Positions 6,502 through 14,627 are shown, counted from the stretch's first letter. The stretch is 15,168 nt of DNA from Bacillota bacterium (GCA_023410675.1 JAEYPM010000064.1:1-15168), one strand, 5' to 3'. Program-made: numbers and translations. Notes: generated by a model not told the origin, from the sequence alone.

Positions 6502-7227
6502 ATGGCATTAAACAGTAGAAATATAAAATATGTGAATATGAAACCAAACAAGGCCTTGCAAATACTACGTACTATATCCTTTCTTGTTGGCATCATCTTT
6601 ATCATACTATCTATAATAGCTACACTATATACCTATACTACAACAAAGAATTATATCCCAACAACTGCAACCATAACCGATATATCGAGTTATCGTAATG
6701 TGCGTCATGAAAATATCATGCGTATCAGTATAGAATACTCTGTAGATGGCACTAAGTATGAAAAACTCTCAGACTTCTACAACCCTTCCATGTATGTTGG
6801 AAAACAGATTAATATTTATTATAATCCTATAAATCCAAATGAAATAAGCTTTGGTTTTTTTAACTTTGTTTGGCTCATTTTCTTTATCGTAGGATTTATT
6901 TTCTTTAGCATAGGGTTAATTATGATTATTTATCATGGTAAAAGCAAAAAGAAGTATCAAATGCTGCGTGAAAATGGGCAGAAGATCTATGCCACAATCG
7001 AAAATATCACACAAAACACTTCTATTCGCGTCAATGGTAAAAGCCCTTATATCATCACTTGCAAGTGGATGAATATGATAACAGGCAACACCTACCTTTT
7101 TAAAAGTCCTAATATTTGGTTTAATCCACAACCTATTTTATTCCAAAGGAATATAACAATGCTTTTAGTATACATAGACAGAGAAAATCCAGAGAAGTAT
7201 TTTGTCTCAATAGACGAAATTGGCTAA
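6502..7227 (+). CDS. DUF3592-like membrane protein with two transmembrane helices
   Basis: This 241-aa protein has membrane helices at about residues 21-43 and 117-144. Between them is a beta-rich segment (TATITDISSYRNV, then ISIEYSVDGTKYE, then GKQINIYYNPINPNE). This is typical of DUF3592 domains, whose function is unknown. A second copy of the pattern follows helix 2 (IYATIENITQNTSIRVNG and a region ending VYIDRENPEKYFV). The RBS AGGGGCGG lies about 9 bp before ATG 6502. The AraC-type regulator starts 23 bp after its stop, so the two are probably one operon. The regulator may control this pair or a nearby gene. Confidence 0.75.
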   Translation: MALNSRNIKYVNMKPNKALQILRTISFLVGIIFIILSIIATLYTYTTTKNYIPTTATITDISSYRNVRHENIMRISIEYSVDGTKYEKLSDFYNPSMYVGKQINIYYNPINPNEISFGFFNFVWLIFFIVGFIFFSIGLIMIIYHGKSKKKYQMLRENGQKIYATIENITQNTSIRVNGKSPYIITCKWMNMITGNTYLFKSPNIWFNPQPILFQRNITMLLVYIDRENPEKYFVSIDEIG

Positions 7228-7250
7228 AATCATCCAAAAGGAAGGGTGCT

Positions 7251-8108
7251 ATGAACTATTATTCAAGGATTCAGCAAACCATTGATTATATTGATACTCA
7301 TTTAAATGAAAACATTACCTTAGAGAAACTTGCAGAAATTGCTTCTCTATCAAAGTATTACTACCACAGACTTTCTTCTTCACTACTTGGGGAATCTGTG
7401 ATGTCTTATATTAGAAAAAGGCGACTTAGCCGATGTGCTATGATGCTTAGTGAATCTTCATTAAGAATCATTGATATTGCTCTTGAGAATGGTTTTGAAT
7501 CCCAAGAAGTATTCATAAGGGCTTTTACAAAATATTTTGGCATTACGCCTGCTAAGTACCGAAAGCTTCAAACTAAAATTAAACTGACAGATAAAATCAG
7601 TTTACTTGGAAAACCCAAAGAAATACCTCAAGAAAGTATTTTACCTAAAATAGTTGTCCAAAAAGAGCTCCTTGGTGTTGGCATGCAGTTTGTGACTACT
7701 CAAAAAGAGATTATTGAAAACATGTCTATCCTTCGTTTTCATGAGATGTTTAAGACTAGAATTCAGGAAATCACAGGCTGTATTCATCCTCATCAAATAT
7801 ATGGCATCTGTGAAGACGACCCTTACACAAATCAGATCTATCATACTGTATTTGTAGAAGTCATAAGCCATAGGAATATTCCAAATGGAATGAATGCCTA
7901 TCACTTTGACGCCTCAAGGTATCTCATATTTTCTCATAAGGGGTCTGTACAAGAAATCCTAAACACCTATCACTATATTTATCATGATTGGCTTCCAAAT
8001 TCTGATTATGAACTTTCTAAAACAGGAAAAGACCTTCAAATTTACATTAATGACAAGTTTGATGGGACTATCGTCGATATGGATATTTGTGTCCCTATTG
8101 ACTTTTGA
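7251..8108 (+). CDS. AraC-family regulator with C-terminal GyrI-like effector domain
   Basis: This 285-aa protein is a cytoplasmic transcription regulator. Its AraC/XylS-type double helix-turn-helix DNA-binding domain is at the N-terminus (about 8-108). The first HTH includes ITLEKLAEIASLSKYYYHRL. The second carries the signature IIDIALENGFESQEVFIRAF followed by FGITPAKYRK. The C-terminal part (about 130-285) has the length and style of a GyrI-like/effector-binding domain, as in Rob- and SoxS-related regulators that sense small hydrophobic or cationic compounds. The RBS GGAAGG is upstream of ATG 7251. The gene ends inside the convergent gene at 8095-8634, overlapping by 14 bp. The ligand and target promoters are unknown. 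The nearby nitroreductase is one possible target. Confidence 0.85.
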   Translation: MNYYSRIQQTIDYIDTHLNENITLEKLAEIASLSKYYYHRLSSSLLGESVMSYIRKRRLSRCAMMLSESSLRIIDIALENGFESQEVFIRAFTKYFGITPAKYRKLQTKIKLTDKISLLGKPKEIPQESILPKIVVQKELLGVGMQFVTTQKEIIENMSILRFHEMFKTRIQEITGCIHPHQIYGICEDDPYTNQIYHTVFVEVISHRNIPNGMNAYHFDASRYLIFSHKGSVQEILNTYHYIYHDWLPNSDYELSKTGKDLQIYINDKFDGTIVDMDICVPIDF

Positions 8109-8634
8109 TTATTTCTTCAATCATTATCCCCTTATTGCCTTGTATTGAAACTGATAACTGTTCACAGTACACGTCTTTTTCTGTTATTAACTCCCAATAC
8201 ATTGCATCCCAATTATGTAACAAAAATTCAAATTTCAATCCTTTAGATACTTCTTTATCTAGAATCATATCTACTAACGCCCCATGTGTCGCATCTAAAA
8301 ACTGAACTAATTTTTGAAAACAACTCAAATCGCCGTAAAAGCACATGAGTTCATTCCAATCGTCTCTTACATAAACGCCATACTTTTTCATAAAACGATT
8401 ATCAACCAACATATAATTATTCTTCTGATCTATTATAGATGAGTAAAATTCATCTAGCTCTTCTTGTGGCTCTGATTCACTATCAGGATACCAGTCAATG
8501 GGCACACAAAAGGAATCATTTGTCGTTATCCAGAAGCTATTCTCAACACTATTGATTAGATGTTTAAAGTACTCATAAAACTTTGAAGTCGTTTTAGGTA
8601 TATCTTCAGTATTGTATAATCTAAGAATCCTCAA
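8095..8634 (-). CDS. Hypothetical protein, 179 aa, TTG start
   Basis: I do not recognise a family. The protein is soluble and acidic, rich in Trp, Tyr and Phe. Segments include FYEYFKHLINSVENSFWI, CVPIDWYPDSESEPQEEL and HNWDAMYWELI. It has no signal peptide or membrane helix. I prefer a TTG start at 8634 because GGAGGTG (8644-8650) lies exactly 9 bp before it. An in-frame ATG at 8664 would add ten residues but has no well-placed RBS, and the good RBS would fall inside the gene. It overlaps the 3' end of the AraC-type regulator tail to tail by 14 bp, so antisense effects between the two transcripts are possible. A -10-like TATAAT on the - strand at 8700-8695 could drive it. Confidence 0.65.
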   Translation of the reverse strand: MRILRLYNTEDIPKTTSKFYEYFKHLINSVENSFWITTNDSFCVPIDWYPDSESEPQEELDEFYSSIIDQKNNYMLVDNRFMKKYGVYVRDDWNELMCFYGDLSCFQKLVQFLDATHGALVDMILDKEVSKGLKFEFLLHNWDAMYWELITEKDVYCEQLSVSIQGNKGIMIEEIIKSQ

Positions 8635-8643
8635 ATTAAGTTT

Positions 8644-8650
8644 CACCTCC
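8644..8650 (-). promoter_or_regulatory. Ribosome binding site supporting the TTG start at 8634
   Basis: On the - strand GGAGGTG stands 9 bp before the TTG at 8634-8632. It is the only strong Shine-Dalgarno sequence near this gene and rules in favour of the shorter reading. Confidence 0.6.
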
Positions 8651-8878
8651 ACTACACAGATCATATCTCGTTAGCGTAAACCTACTCCATCACTATTATA
8701 AGTCAAAATATTTTTATAAGTTTAGCATATGCTTATTCAATTGTATATCGTTTTAAACAAACTATCTTTCCATTTATCAATTTATTAGCAAGAAACATCA
8801 ATTTTTATTATTTCTTAAGTGCTAAAATTACTCAATAGGAAAAATAATATGAACTAATATTCTATAGGAGGATTTAAA

Positions 8879-9442
8879 ATGAATGAAGTAATAAAAAACA
8901 TTAAAAACAGACGATCTGTAAGATTTTTTTCAAATGAATCAATAGAAAATTCTATTCTTGAAGAAATCTTAGATGCGGGAAACTGGGCTGCTTCAGGGGC
9001 AAACAGACAGCCTTGGCGTTTTGTTGTGGTAAAAAGTGAAGAAGTACGAAAGAAAATGGCACTTAATGCAAAACCTGTTTACAAACAATTTTTAGCCCAA
9101 GCAGATGAAAGCTTTAAAGCTGCTAGAGAAGCCATTGACAAAACCCTTGAAGACTCTATCTACTACGCTGCACCAGTTCTTGTATTTGTCATCGGTAAAA
9201 AACAAATGAGCTATATCAATGACTGCTCAATGGTCTGTGGCAATATGATGCTTGCAGCAAGATCTTTAAATATTGGAAGCTGCTGGCTTGGTTTTGGTGC
9301 TATGGGTATCAATGATGAAATATTAGCCCTTCTTGAGATGCAGCAAGATGAAGAAATCTTCGGGCCTATTGCCTTTGGCTATCCAGAAGGAGATTTTCCA
9401 GAAGCTCCTAATAAAAAACCAATTCAAGTAACGTGGATTTAA
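8879..9442 (+). CDS. Nitroreductase family protein (FMN-dependent)
   Basis: This 187-aa protein is a small nitroreductase-fold flavoenzyme. Such enzymes use FMN and NAD(P)H to reduce nitroaromatics, quinones or related compounds in the cytoplasm. The N-terminal RRSVR (11-15) contacts the FMN phosphate and ribityl chain, and SGANRQPW (39-46) is the second typical FMN-binding segment. The C-terminal half has the usual GSCWLGFGAMG (133-143) and FGYPEGD (166-172). Length fits the family. The RBS TAGGAGG is 8 bp before ATG 8879. The 214-bp upstream gap is AT-rich with no convincing promoter that I can call on the + strand. Substrate is not predictable. The AraC-type regulator at 7251-8108 is a possible controller, but this is only proximity. 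Confidence 0.85.
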   Translation: MNEVIKNIKNRRSVRFFSNESIENSILEEILDAGNWAASGANRQPWRFVVVKSEEVRKKMALNAKPVYKQFLAQADESFKAAREAIDKTLEDSIYYAAPVLVFVIGKKQMSYINDCSMVCGNMMLAARSLNIGSCWLGFGAMGINDEILALLEMQQDEEIFGPIAFGYPEGDFPEAPNKKPIQVTWI

Positions 9443-9581
9443 CTATACACGTAACCCAAATGGCACTGGTCATTTTAACGAACTCCTAAATTTAAGTGAT
9501 GATAAAGCAGAAGAAGAAATACTAAAATTAAAAACTAAATTTGTTGATGTAGTAAGACAAAAGATGAGAAAAATCATTTAG
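9432..9581 (+). pseudogene. Short C-terminal coding remnant downstream of the nitroreductase
   Basis: An open frame without a start codon runs from just inside the 3' end of the nitroreductase gene to TAG at 9579-9581. It reads RGFNYTRNPNGTGHFNEL, then LNLSDDKAEEEILKLKTKF, then VDVVRQKMRKII. The amphipathic, Lys/Glu-rich composition is protein-like, unlike random AT-rich DNA. It looks like the last 45 or so codons of a gene whose 5' part has been deleted. I do not recognise the parent family. Confidence 0.4.
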
Positions 9582-9608
9582 GAAATTCATCTTAAATGGT
9601 AGTCATAA

Positions 9609-9641
9609 ACTGCTCCCCTGCCAAATAGGCAAAGGAGCAGT
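9609..9641. terminator. Hairpin between convergent units, probable bidirectional terminator
   Basis: ACTGCTCC (9609-9616) pairs with GGAGCAGT (9634-9641). An inner TGCC (9619-9622) pairs with GGCA (9628-9631) around a short loop. On the + strand TTGTTTATAG follows, and on the - strand TTTATGACTACC follows. The U tracts are modest. The position between the nitroreductase/remnant and the 3' end of pnkp fits a shared terminator. Confidence 0.65.
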
Positions 9642-9701
9642 TGTTTATAGGCTTATATTTTATCTTTATTATACTACCAAATTTGAGAGGGGCATAAATG
9701 G

Positions 9702-12269
9702 CTACAACCTTGGATCTACAGGTTCACTCTCTAATGCAAGAACCATAAAACTACACTCATGGACTCTATAAAGAGGTTCTTTACCTACAAAGCGTTCTAA
9801 GCCCTCCATTCCAAGAGCAAACTCTCTTAAGGCAAGGGAACGTTTTTTTCTTAGAGACCTTTTTTTAAGTCTTTTTAAATTACCCTTCAAAGTATATTCT
9901 GGTCCATAAATAATCCTTAGATATTCTTTACCTCGGCATTTCATAGCTGGCTGCAAAAGCTTGTTATCGTTCCATGCTATAAAATTGTAAGGCTTAACAA
10001 CCATTCCTTCGCCACCTTGACTTGTTAGCTCCTCCCACCAAGCAATGCCCTTTTGTATCGACGCTTCATCTGTAACATCTACAACGATATGGTTGGTGGC
10101 TATGATCATGGAATCAGAATAGGTCATATACCTTTTAATGGAGTCCATATGCCATATATGGTCTTTGTCATGATGGACTACCCCTTCTGTTGCAAGAATA
10201 TGAAAGGGTGCTATGCGAAGATCATCTATGCTATGAACCTTCCAGCAATATGCTCTATAGGCAGAGGTATAGCGATTAAGTGCTTGTTCCCTTTCTTTAT
10301 AATGACTCAGTATGCCCTCTATTTCTATATTTTTCCCAGAAGCAGTGTCATCTGCATTGGTGCTTACTACTTGTCTTTTTACTGCTTGTTCTAAAAGGTT
10401 AACTGACTCTTTAAGAGCCACTCTTCCCGCTCTTCCTACGTTTGCATACTGCTCTTTAAGTAGGGCTATAGCTTTAGCTGACCATGGCATAATTTCTGTA
10501 TCTAAGACTACCCAGTCTGTATGAAAATCATCCCAAAAGCCTGACGCATCTAAAGTGCATTTAATCCTTCTTAATATCTCTTGCTCCTCATCGCTTTGAT
10601 TAAAAAAACGTCTGCCTGTTCTTGTGTAAATAATGCCAATTCCCTGATTTAAAACACCAAAACGTCTAAGTGCTGCCTCTTCATCCTTGCAAACTACGAT
10701 CACAGCTCTTGATCCCATATGTTTTTGTTCACATACGACCTTATCCATATCATTTTCCTTATAATAATTGAAGCACTCCCTAGGATGCTCTAGCACATCT
10801 TCTATCGAGCTTGTTTCACAAGGTGACATGGTAGGTGGCAGGTAAACGAGCCATCTAGGGTCTGCTGCAAAACGACTCATAATTTCTAATGCTGCTGCAC
10901 TATTTTCCTCATACCCTACTACATCTTGGTTAAATCTTGTGACAATGTGCCTTTTCCCTAATACATCCTTAATATTAAGCATATCATCTCTTTCATCACT
11001 TTTATTAAACAAAGGTTTTGCGGATTCGTAATAAGTAGCTTTTGCCCTTACGTCCACAATTTCTTTTTCAGGATAGCGAAGTGCTGTAAGCTTACCACCA
11101 AATACACAGCCTGTATCAATATTAGTAGTATGATTAATAAACTGCACGCTTTGCTGTGGTGTATGTCCATAGACCACAAATGCCTTCCCTCTATATTCGT
11201 CTGCCCAATCATATCTTATAGGTAATCCAAACTCGTCGACTTCACCTGTTGTTTCTCCATACATTGCAAAATCTCGAACCCTTTTTGAAGCTCTTCCGTG
11301 AAACTTTTCTTTAAGTCCTGCATGGGCTACTACCAACCTACCATCATCCATAACATAATGACTAACTAAATTATCTAAAAACGCCTTAACTTCATCTATA
11401 AACTCTGGAGGTTCTTGTTCCATTTCTTCTAAAGTCTTTTCAAGGCCATACATGACTTGCACGTTGGAGCCTTTAAGCTTACGTAGCAACTTACCATCAT
11501 GGTTTCCTATAACGCAGTATGCCTGCTCAGCTTTTACCATAGACATAGCAAGCTTTAATACGTCTATATTTTTTGGCCCACGATCTGTTAAATCCCCTAA
11601 GAATATGGTCTTTCTTCCTTTTGGGCAATAGGCTGCATATTTTTCTTTGTCTACTACATATCCTAATTTTGCAAGGAGTTCACATAGCTCATCATAGCAC
11701 CCGTGAATATCGCCTATAATATCAAAAGGCCCATGAGCTTCCTTTTTATTATTCCATAACTTTGTGCGAATAAGCTCAATATTATTTGCTTCCTCTTCAC
11801 TTCTAATTATATAAACTTGTTTAAACCCTTCATCCTTAAGCTGTTTTATGCTTCTTTTAAGCTGCCTAATATGTTTTTTAATCACGTATTCTTCGACTTT
11901 TCTATCTTCTCTATTACTGTTTCTTTGCTGACATACAGCTTCTGGAATATCAAAAACTATAGCAACCATCAGGCAATCGTACTTTTTCGCTACTTCTACA
12001 ATATGTTCTCTAGACTTTTGTTGTACATTGGTTGCGTCAATTACTGTCAATTTTCCTGCTTTTAATCTCTTTTGGGCCAAATAATATAAGGCATCAAAGG
12101 CATCTTCTGAAACCGTTTGGTCATTTTCATCATCACAAATAATGCCTCTAAAATAATCCGAAGATAACACTTCCGTTGTTTTAAAATACTTTTTACTAAA
12201 AGTAGATTTGCCACTTCCTGAAGCCCCTATTAAAGCCACAAGAGAAAGCTCTGGTATTTCTATTCGCAT
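9702..12269 (-). CDS. pnkp: Pnkp: polynucleotide kinase-phosphatase-ligase of the RNA repair system
   Basis: This 855-aa protein has the full three-domain layout and length of clostridial bacterial Pnkp. The kinase domain (about 1-170) has the P-loop GASGSGKST with Lys21/Ser22 and phosphorylates 5'-OH RNA ends. The phosphatase domain (about 180-420) is a metallophosphoesterase with GDIHG (D187, H189), GDLTDR (225-230), GNHDGK (255-260), H316 and GHTP (368-371), and removes 2',3'-cyclic or 3' phosphates. The C-terminal ligase domain has the nucleotidyltransferase motif EQKHMGSRA with the likely AMP-accepting Lys516, plus later conserved elements (LDTEIMPWS, EGMVVKPYN, QPAMKCRGKEYLRIIYG). The start ATG overlaps the end of hen1 by 10 bp, with RBS GGGGGTG 8 bp upstream, so translation is probably coupled. 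In known systems Pnkp and Hen1 form a complex that repairs tRNAs cut by ribotoxins, and Hen1's N-terminal domain is needed for ligase activity. Confidence 0.95.
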   Translation of the reverse strand: MRIEIPELSLVALIGASGSGKSTFSKKYFKTTEVLSSDYFRGIICDDENDQTVSEDAFDALYYLAQKRLKAGKLTVIDATNVQQKSREHIVEVAKKYDCLMVAIVFDIPEAVCQQRNSNREDRKVEEYVIKKHIRQLKRSIKQLKDEGFKQVYIIRSEEEANNIELIRTKLWNNKKEAHGPFDIIGDIHGCYDELCELLAKLGYVVDKEKYAAYCPKGRKTIFLGDLTDRGPKNIDVLKLAMSMVKAEQAYCVIGNHDGKLLRKLKGSNVQVMYGLEKTLEEMEQEPPEFIDEVKAFLDNLVSHYVMDDGRLVVAHAGLKEKFHGRASKRVRDFAMYGETTGEVDEFGLPIRYDWADEYRGKAFVVYGHTPQQSVQFINHTTNIDTGCVFGGKLTALRYPEKEIVDVRAKATYYESAKPLFNKSDERDDMLNIKDVLGKRHIVTRFNQDVVGYEENSAAALEIMSRFAADPRWLVYLPPTMSPCETSSIEDVLEHPRECFNYYKENDMDKVVCEQKHMGSRAVIVVCKDEEAALRRFGVLNQGIGIIYTRTGRRFFNQSDEEQEILRRIKCTLDASGFWDDFHTDWVVLDTEIMPWSAKAIALLKEQYANVGRAGRVALKESVNLLEQAVKRQVVSTNADDTASGKNIEIEGILSHYKEREQALNRYTSAYRAYCWKVHSIDDLRIAPFHILATEGVVHHDKDHIWHMDSIKRYMTYSDSMIIATNHIVVDVTDEASIQKGIAWWEELTSQGGEGMVVKPYNFIAWNDNKLLQPAMKCRGKEYLRIIYGPEYTLKGNLKRLKKRSLRKKRSLALREFALGMEGLERFVGKEPLYRVHECSFMVLALESEPVDPRL

Positions 12270-13744
12270 TTTCTAAACACCCCCATTTGCGTTGGCGTGC
12301 CATATTGCTCATCATATTCACCTATTTCCATCAACTGAGCTGTATAACCATACGTGTTTGCTACTTCTTTTGCCCAAGTCAAAAACTCATCTCTTGTCCA
12401 TTCAAATCGGTGGTCACTATGACGCATACCATCGTTAATCAAGTTTTTATAACGATTGTTATATTCCCTGTTAGGGGTTGTAACAATCACCATGTTTGGT
12501 CTTGCACATTCAAAGACCACTCTTTCAAACGCCTTAAGCCTAGCAGTATCCAAATGTTCCACAACTTCTACTATACAAGCTGCATCATAGCCCTCAAAAC
12601 GCTTATCTCTATAGGTTAATGAGCTTTGAAATAGCTGAATCCTATCCGCTTGCCCTTCTGGCAATTTATCTAGCTTTAATTTGTCTTTAGCTCTTTGCAG
12701 AATACTAAGAGAAACATCTGAGCCTGCAAGACGTTTAAAGCTCTTGTCTTTCATAAGTAAGGCTAATAATTTTCCTTCACCACATCCAAGATCAATGACA
12801 CTTTCCACATGTGCATCCTTTAAAACTGATACTATAGCATCTAGCCTTTGCTGATTGAGACTTACACCTTTTGCTGAGGCTTTTTCTTCTGCTCCATCTT
12901 TTTCTTTTGCTTCTTCTGCCGCTTCTGATGCTTTAGCTTTTTCTATAGACTTTTCTCCCTCTTCTCCTTCTATCTCTTCTATATCTCTATCTTCCGTTAT
13001 ATCTTCAGGTTCTGTATCTTCCATTAGTCTTTTTACTGCCATGCTATAATATCTAGCCTTTTTATTAAAATATCTTGTCATAATAAGATCTCTTTCTGGA
13101 TGTGTCTTAAGCCAATCTCCTCCATGCTTTATGAGTTTATTTACCTCATCTTCTGCCATCCAGTAATGCTTTTGCCTATCAAAAACAGGTATAAGTACAT
13201 AAATTTGACTAAGCAAATCACAAAGCCTTACTTCTCCTTTTATGGTTACATTAACATATTTGCTTTCTCCCCACTCTGGAAAGTTTTCATCTGATAAATA
13301 TTCTTCCGTTTCAACCACATACCCTAGTGGCTCAAATAGGCGATTAATCCATGTGTTGTCCCCAACACATGGAAGCATCACTATTTTAGATTCTAAAGGA
13401 ATGGCACTGCTTGCAAGTTCTTGATGTTCCTTTGACTTACCTGTCATCGCAGTTCCAAAAACTTTCGCTATAGCACCACTCAAAAACGATGAGGCAACAT
13501 AAGGTCTATCATTTACATAATCAAACAAGCCGCCTCCCTTCGCTCCCTCTTTTCCTCTTGCTAAATCTAAAGGATTAATATCTAAAAGCAATGTCGCTGT
13601 TGTTCTTTCCTTAGAAACTTCTGGATAAAAGACATATGCCTTCCCATAATTTAATTCAAAAACCTGATGCCTATTAGGATTCTTATATAAAAGATATCCT
13701 AGATTGTCCGCATCTTCCCCTGTATAGGTAATTGTTAATAACAA
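12260..13744 (-). CDS. hen1: Hen1: 3'-terminal RNA ribose 2'-O-methyltransferase
   Basis: This 494-aa protein is bacterial Hen1. The N-terminal domain (about 1-240) matches the part that binds and activates the Pnkp ligase. A strongly charged Glu/Lys/Ala-rich linker (about 241-294, including EDTEPEDITEDRDIEE split across it) joins it to the methyltransferase domain (about 295-494). That domain has the SAM-binding VIDLGCGEGKLL (316-327). The metal-binding EVVEHLD gives E393, E396 and H397, with H442 or H445 in RHSDHRFEW as a further ligand. Hen1 methylates the 2'-OH of the 3'-terminal nucleotide before ligation, so the repaired RNA resists recutting. The start is TTG at 13744: AAGGAGG (13753-13759) sits 8 bp before it and there is no nearby ATG. 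It is the first gene of the hen1-pnkp operon. Confidence 0.95.
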   Translation of the reverse strand: MLLTITYTGEDADNLGYLLYKNPNRHQVFELNYGKAYVFYPEVSKERTTATLLLDINPLDLARGKEGAKGGGLFDYVNDRPYVASSFLSGAIAKVFGTAMTGKSKEHQELASSAIPLESKIVMLPCVGDNTWINRLFEPLGYVVETEEYLSDENFPEWGESKYVNVTIKGEVRLCDLLSQIYVLIPVFDRQKHYWMAEDEVNKLIKHGGDWLKTHPERDLIMTRYFNKKARYYSMAVKRLMEDTEPEDITEDRDIEEIEGEEGEKSIEKAKASEAAEEAKEKDGAEEKASAKGVSLNQQRLDAIVSVLKDAHVESVIDLGCGEGKLLALLMKDKSFKRLAGSDVSLSILQRAKDKLKLDKLPEGQADRIQLFQSSLTYRDKRFEGYDAACIVEVVEHLDTARLKAFERVVFECARPNMVIVTTPNREYNNRYKNLINDGMRHSDHRFEWTRDEFLTWAKEVANTYGYTAQLMEIGEYDEQYGTPTQMGVFRKCE

Positions 13745-13976
13745 GTTTCTTCCCTCCTTATAGGATTCCCATTCTACATTCTAAGTCTTACCTTACGCAT
13801 TACTTTTATTCTACGCAATATCATTGTAAAATGCTATTGACGAAATTATGAAAATTTTAATTGTTTATCGTGACAATCCCAAATACACTGATTTGCGTAA
13901 TGATCTTTGAGTCTTCTTTATCTCTCTTAGCAATAGAAATCTCAATTTCATATAAAATATAAATTAAAATTATTAA
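13745..13976. other. hen1 upstream region with three TACGCA elements
   Basis: This AT-rich stretch holds no gene. TACGCA occurs at 13794-13799 and 13812-13817 on the + strand, and its complement TGCGTA at 13894-13899, each flanked by AT. These may be regulator sites for the RNA repair operon or chance. A TACAAT -10-like box lies on the - strand near 13830, but I see no good -35 partner. Confidence 0.3.
13753..13759 (-). promoter_or_regulatory. Ribosome binding site supporting the TTG start of hen1
   Basis: On the - strand AAGGAGG is placed 8 bp before TTG 13744-13742. This near-perfect Shine-Dalgarno sequence offsets the weak start codon. Confidence 0.75.
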
Positions 13977-14001
13977 ATCCCTTGCAAAGTATGCAAGGGA
14001 T
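13962..14001 (-). terminator. Rho-independent terminator of the small membrane protein gene
   Basis: A perfect 10-bp inverted repeat (13977-13986 with 13992-14001, arms ATCCCTTGCA and TGCAAGGGAT) has a 5-base loop. On the - strand it is followed by TTTAATAATTTTAATTT. It lies 19 bp past the stop at 14021, so it ends transcription of that gene before hen1. Confidence 0.85.
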
Positions 14002-14020
14002 GATCTCTTTTATTTACCTT

Positions 14021-14374
14021 TTATTGACTTATGTTTTGGTTGTTTTTAATATCAAAGGAAAATTTGATTAAATAGTATAGAGCTATAATGATCTTATAAA
14101 CAGCAATAAATCCCCCTATTAATCCAGCTAACACAAAATTCAGCACAAAGACTGCCATTGTTGCACCCAGCCCTCCGTTTTTGAGTACCCAAAAAACTCT
14201 CATACGCATCATTCCAAAAGGCAATCCAAAAATAATCCAAGTCCATAATCCAACTTCTGCAGGATCTTTTCCCTGTAAAAATGCATAAGATATGAGCCCT
14301 AAAAATACAAATAAAATAATCGGTAAAATAGACTTTGTGATAAGATTTTATATAGGACTTTCTCCTTGTTTCAT
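14021..14374 (-). pseudogene. Small membrane protein (DUF6050-like) with a stop at codon 9
   Basis: On the - strand AGAGGAAGGGG (14390-14380) is followed 5 bp later by ATG 14374. It reads MKQGESPI, then TAA at 14350-14348. The same frame then continues to 14021 as a coherent membrane protein of about 108 residues: NLITKSILPIILFVFLGL, a loop with QGKDPAEVGLW, TWIIFGLPFGMMRMRVFWVL, and a Gly-rich helix (FVLNFVLAGLIGGFIAVYK). The pattern FGLPFGMMRM, LGATMAVFVLN and GLIGG recalls DUF6050 proteins of clostridia, an assignment from memory. No other start with an RBS exists between the stop and the first membrane helix. Either the gene is newly inactivated (for example CAA to TAA), or the base call is wrong. 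A candidate promoter and a clear terminator flank it. Confidence 0.6.
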
Positions 14375-14460
14375 AGTATCCCCTTCCTCTGTAGTGATCA
14401 TTTTTCATTTGTGATTTAATATATAATTATCAAACACTTTTAATTTTATCATATATTTTT

Positions 14461-14499
14461 TAAATAGTACACTCTTTCAGTTAAGTCAAATAGTTGACT
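14461..14499 (-). promoter_or_regulatory. Candidate promoter with an inverted repeat at the -35 box
   Basis: On the - strand TTGACT (14489-14484) and TATTTA (14466-14461) are 17 bp apart, about 90 bp before ATG 14374. The -35 box is one arm of the inverted repeat AGTCAA-ATAG-TTGACT (14484-14499), which could be an operator. The rest of 14409-14627 is AT-rich with nothing else I can support. Confidence 0.4.
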
Positions 14500-14627
14500 A
14501 TCAATCTTTACTTCATCTTTTTCCCTTCAAAAAAGTTTTTAGTATTTATGACCTCGACTTCTCCAATATTCTGATACGCATATTTAATATTACATTTGGC
14601 AAAACTTTCACATTTTATTTATTATTA

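Noticed and set aside
10053..10394. Several 60-113-aa + strand open frames inside pnkp and hen1
   Set aside because: They are shadows of two genes with complete catalytic motifs on the - strand and have no RBS of their own.
14094..14408. 104-aa open frame on the - strand starting at ATG 14408
   Set aside because: It overlaps the DUF6050-like frame out of phase and has an unlikely Cys/Tyr/Trp-rich composition. The strong RBS at 14380-14390 belongs to ATG 14374.
14409..14627. CRISPR leader left of the array
   Set aside because: It is AT-rich as a leader would be, but repeat orientation and the degenerate repeat mark this side as the trailer.
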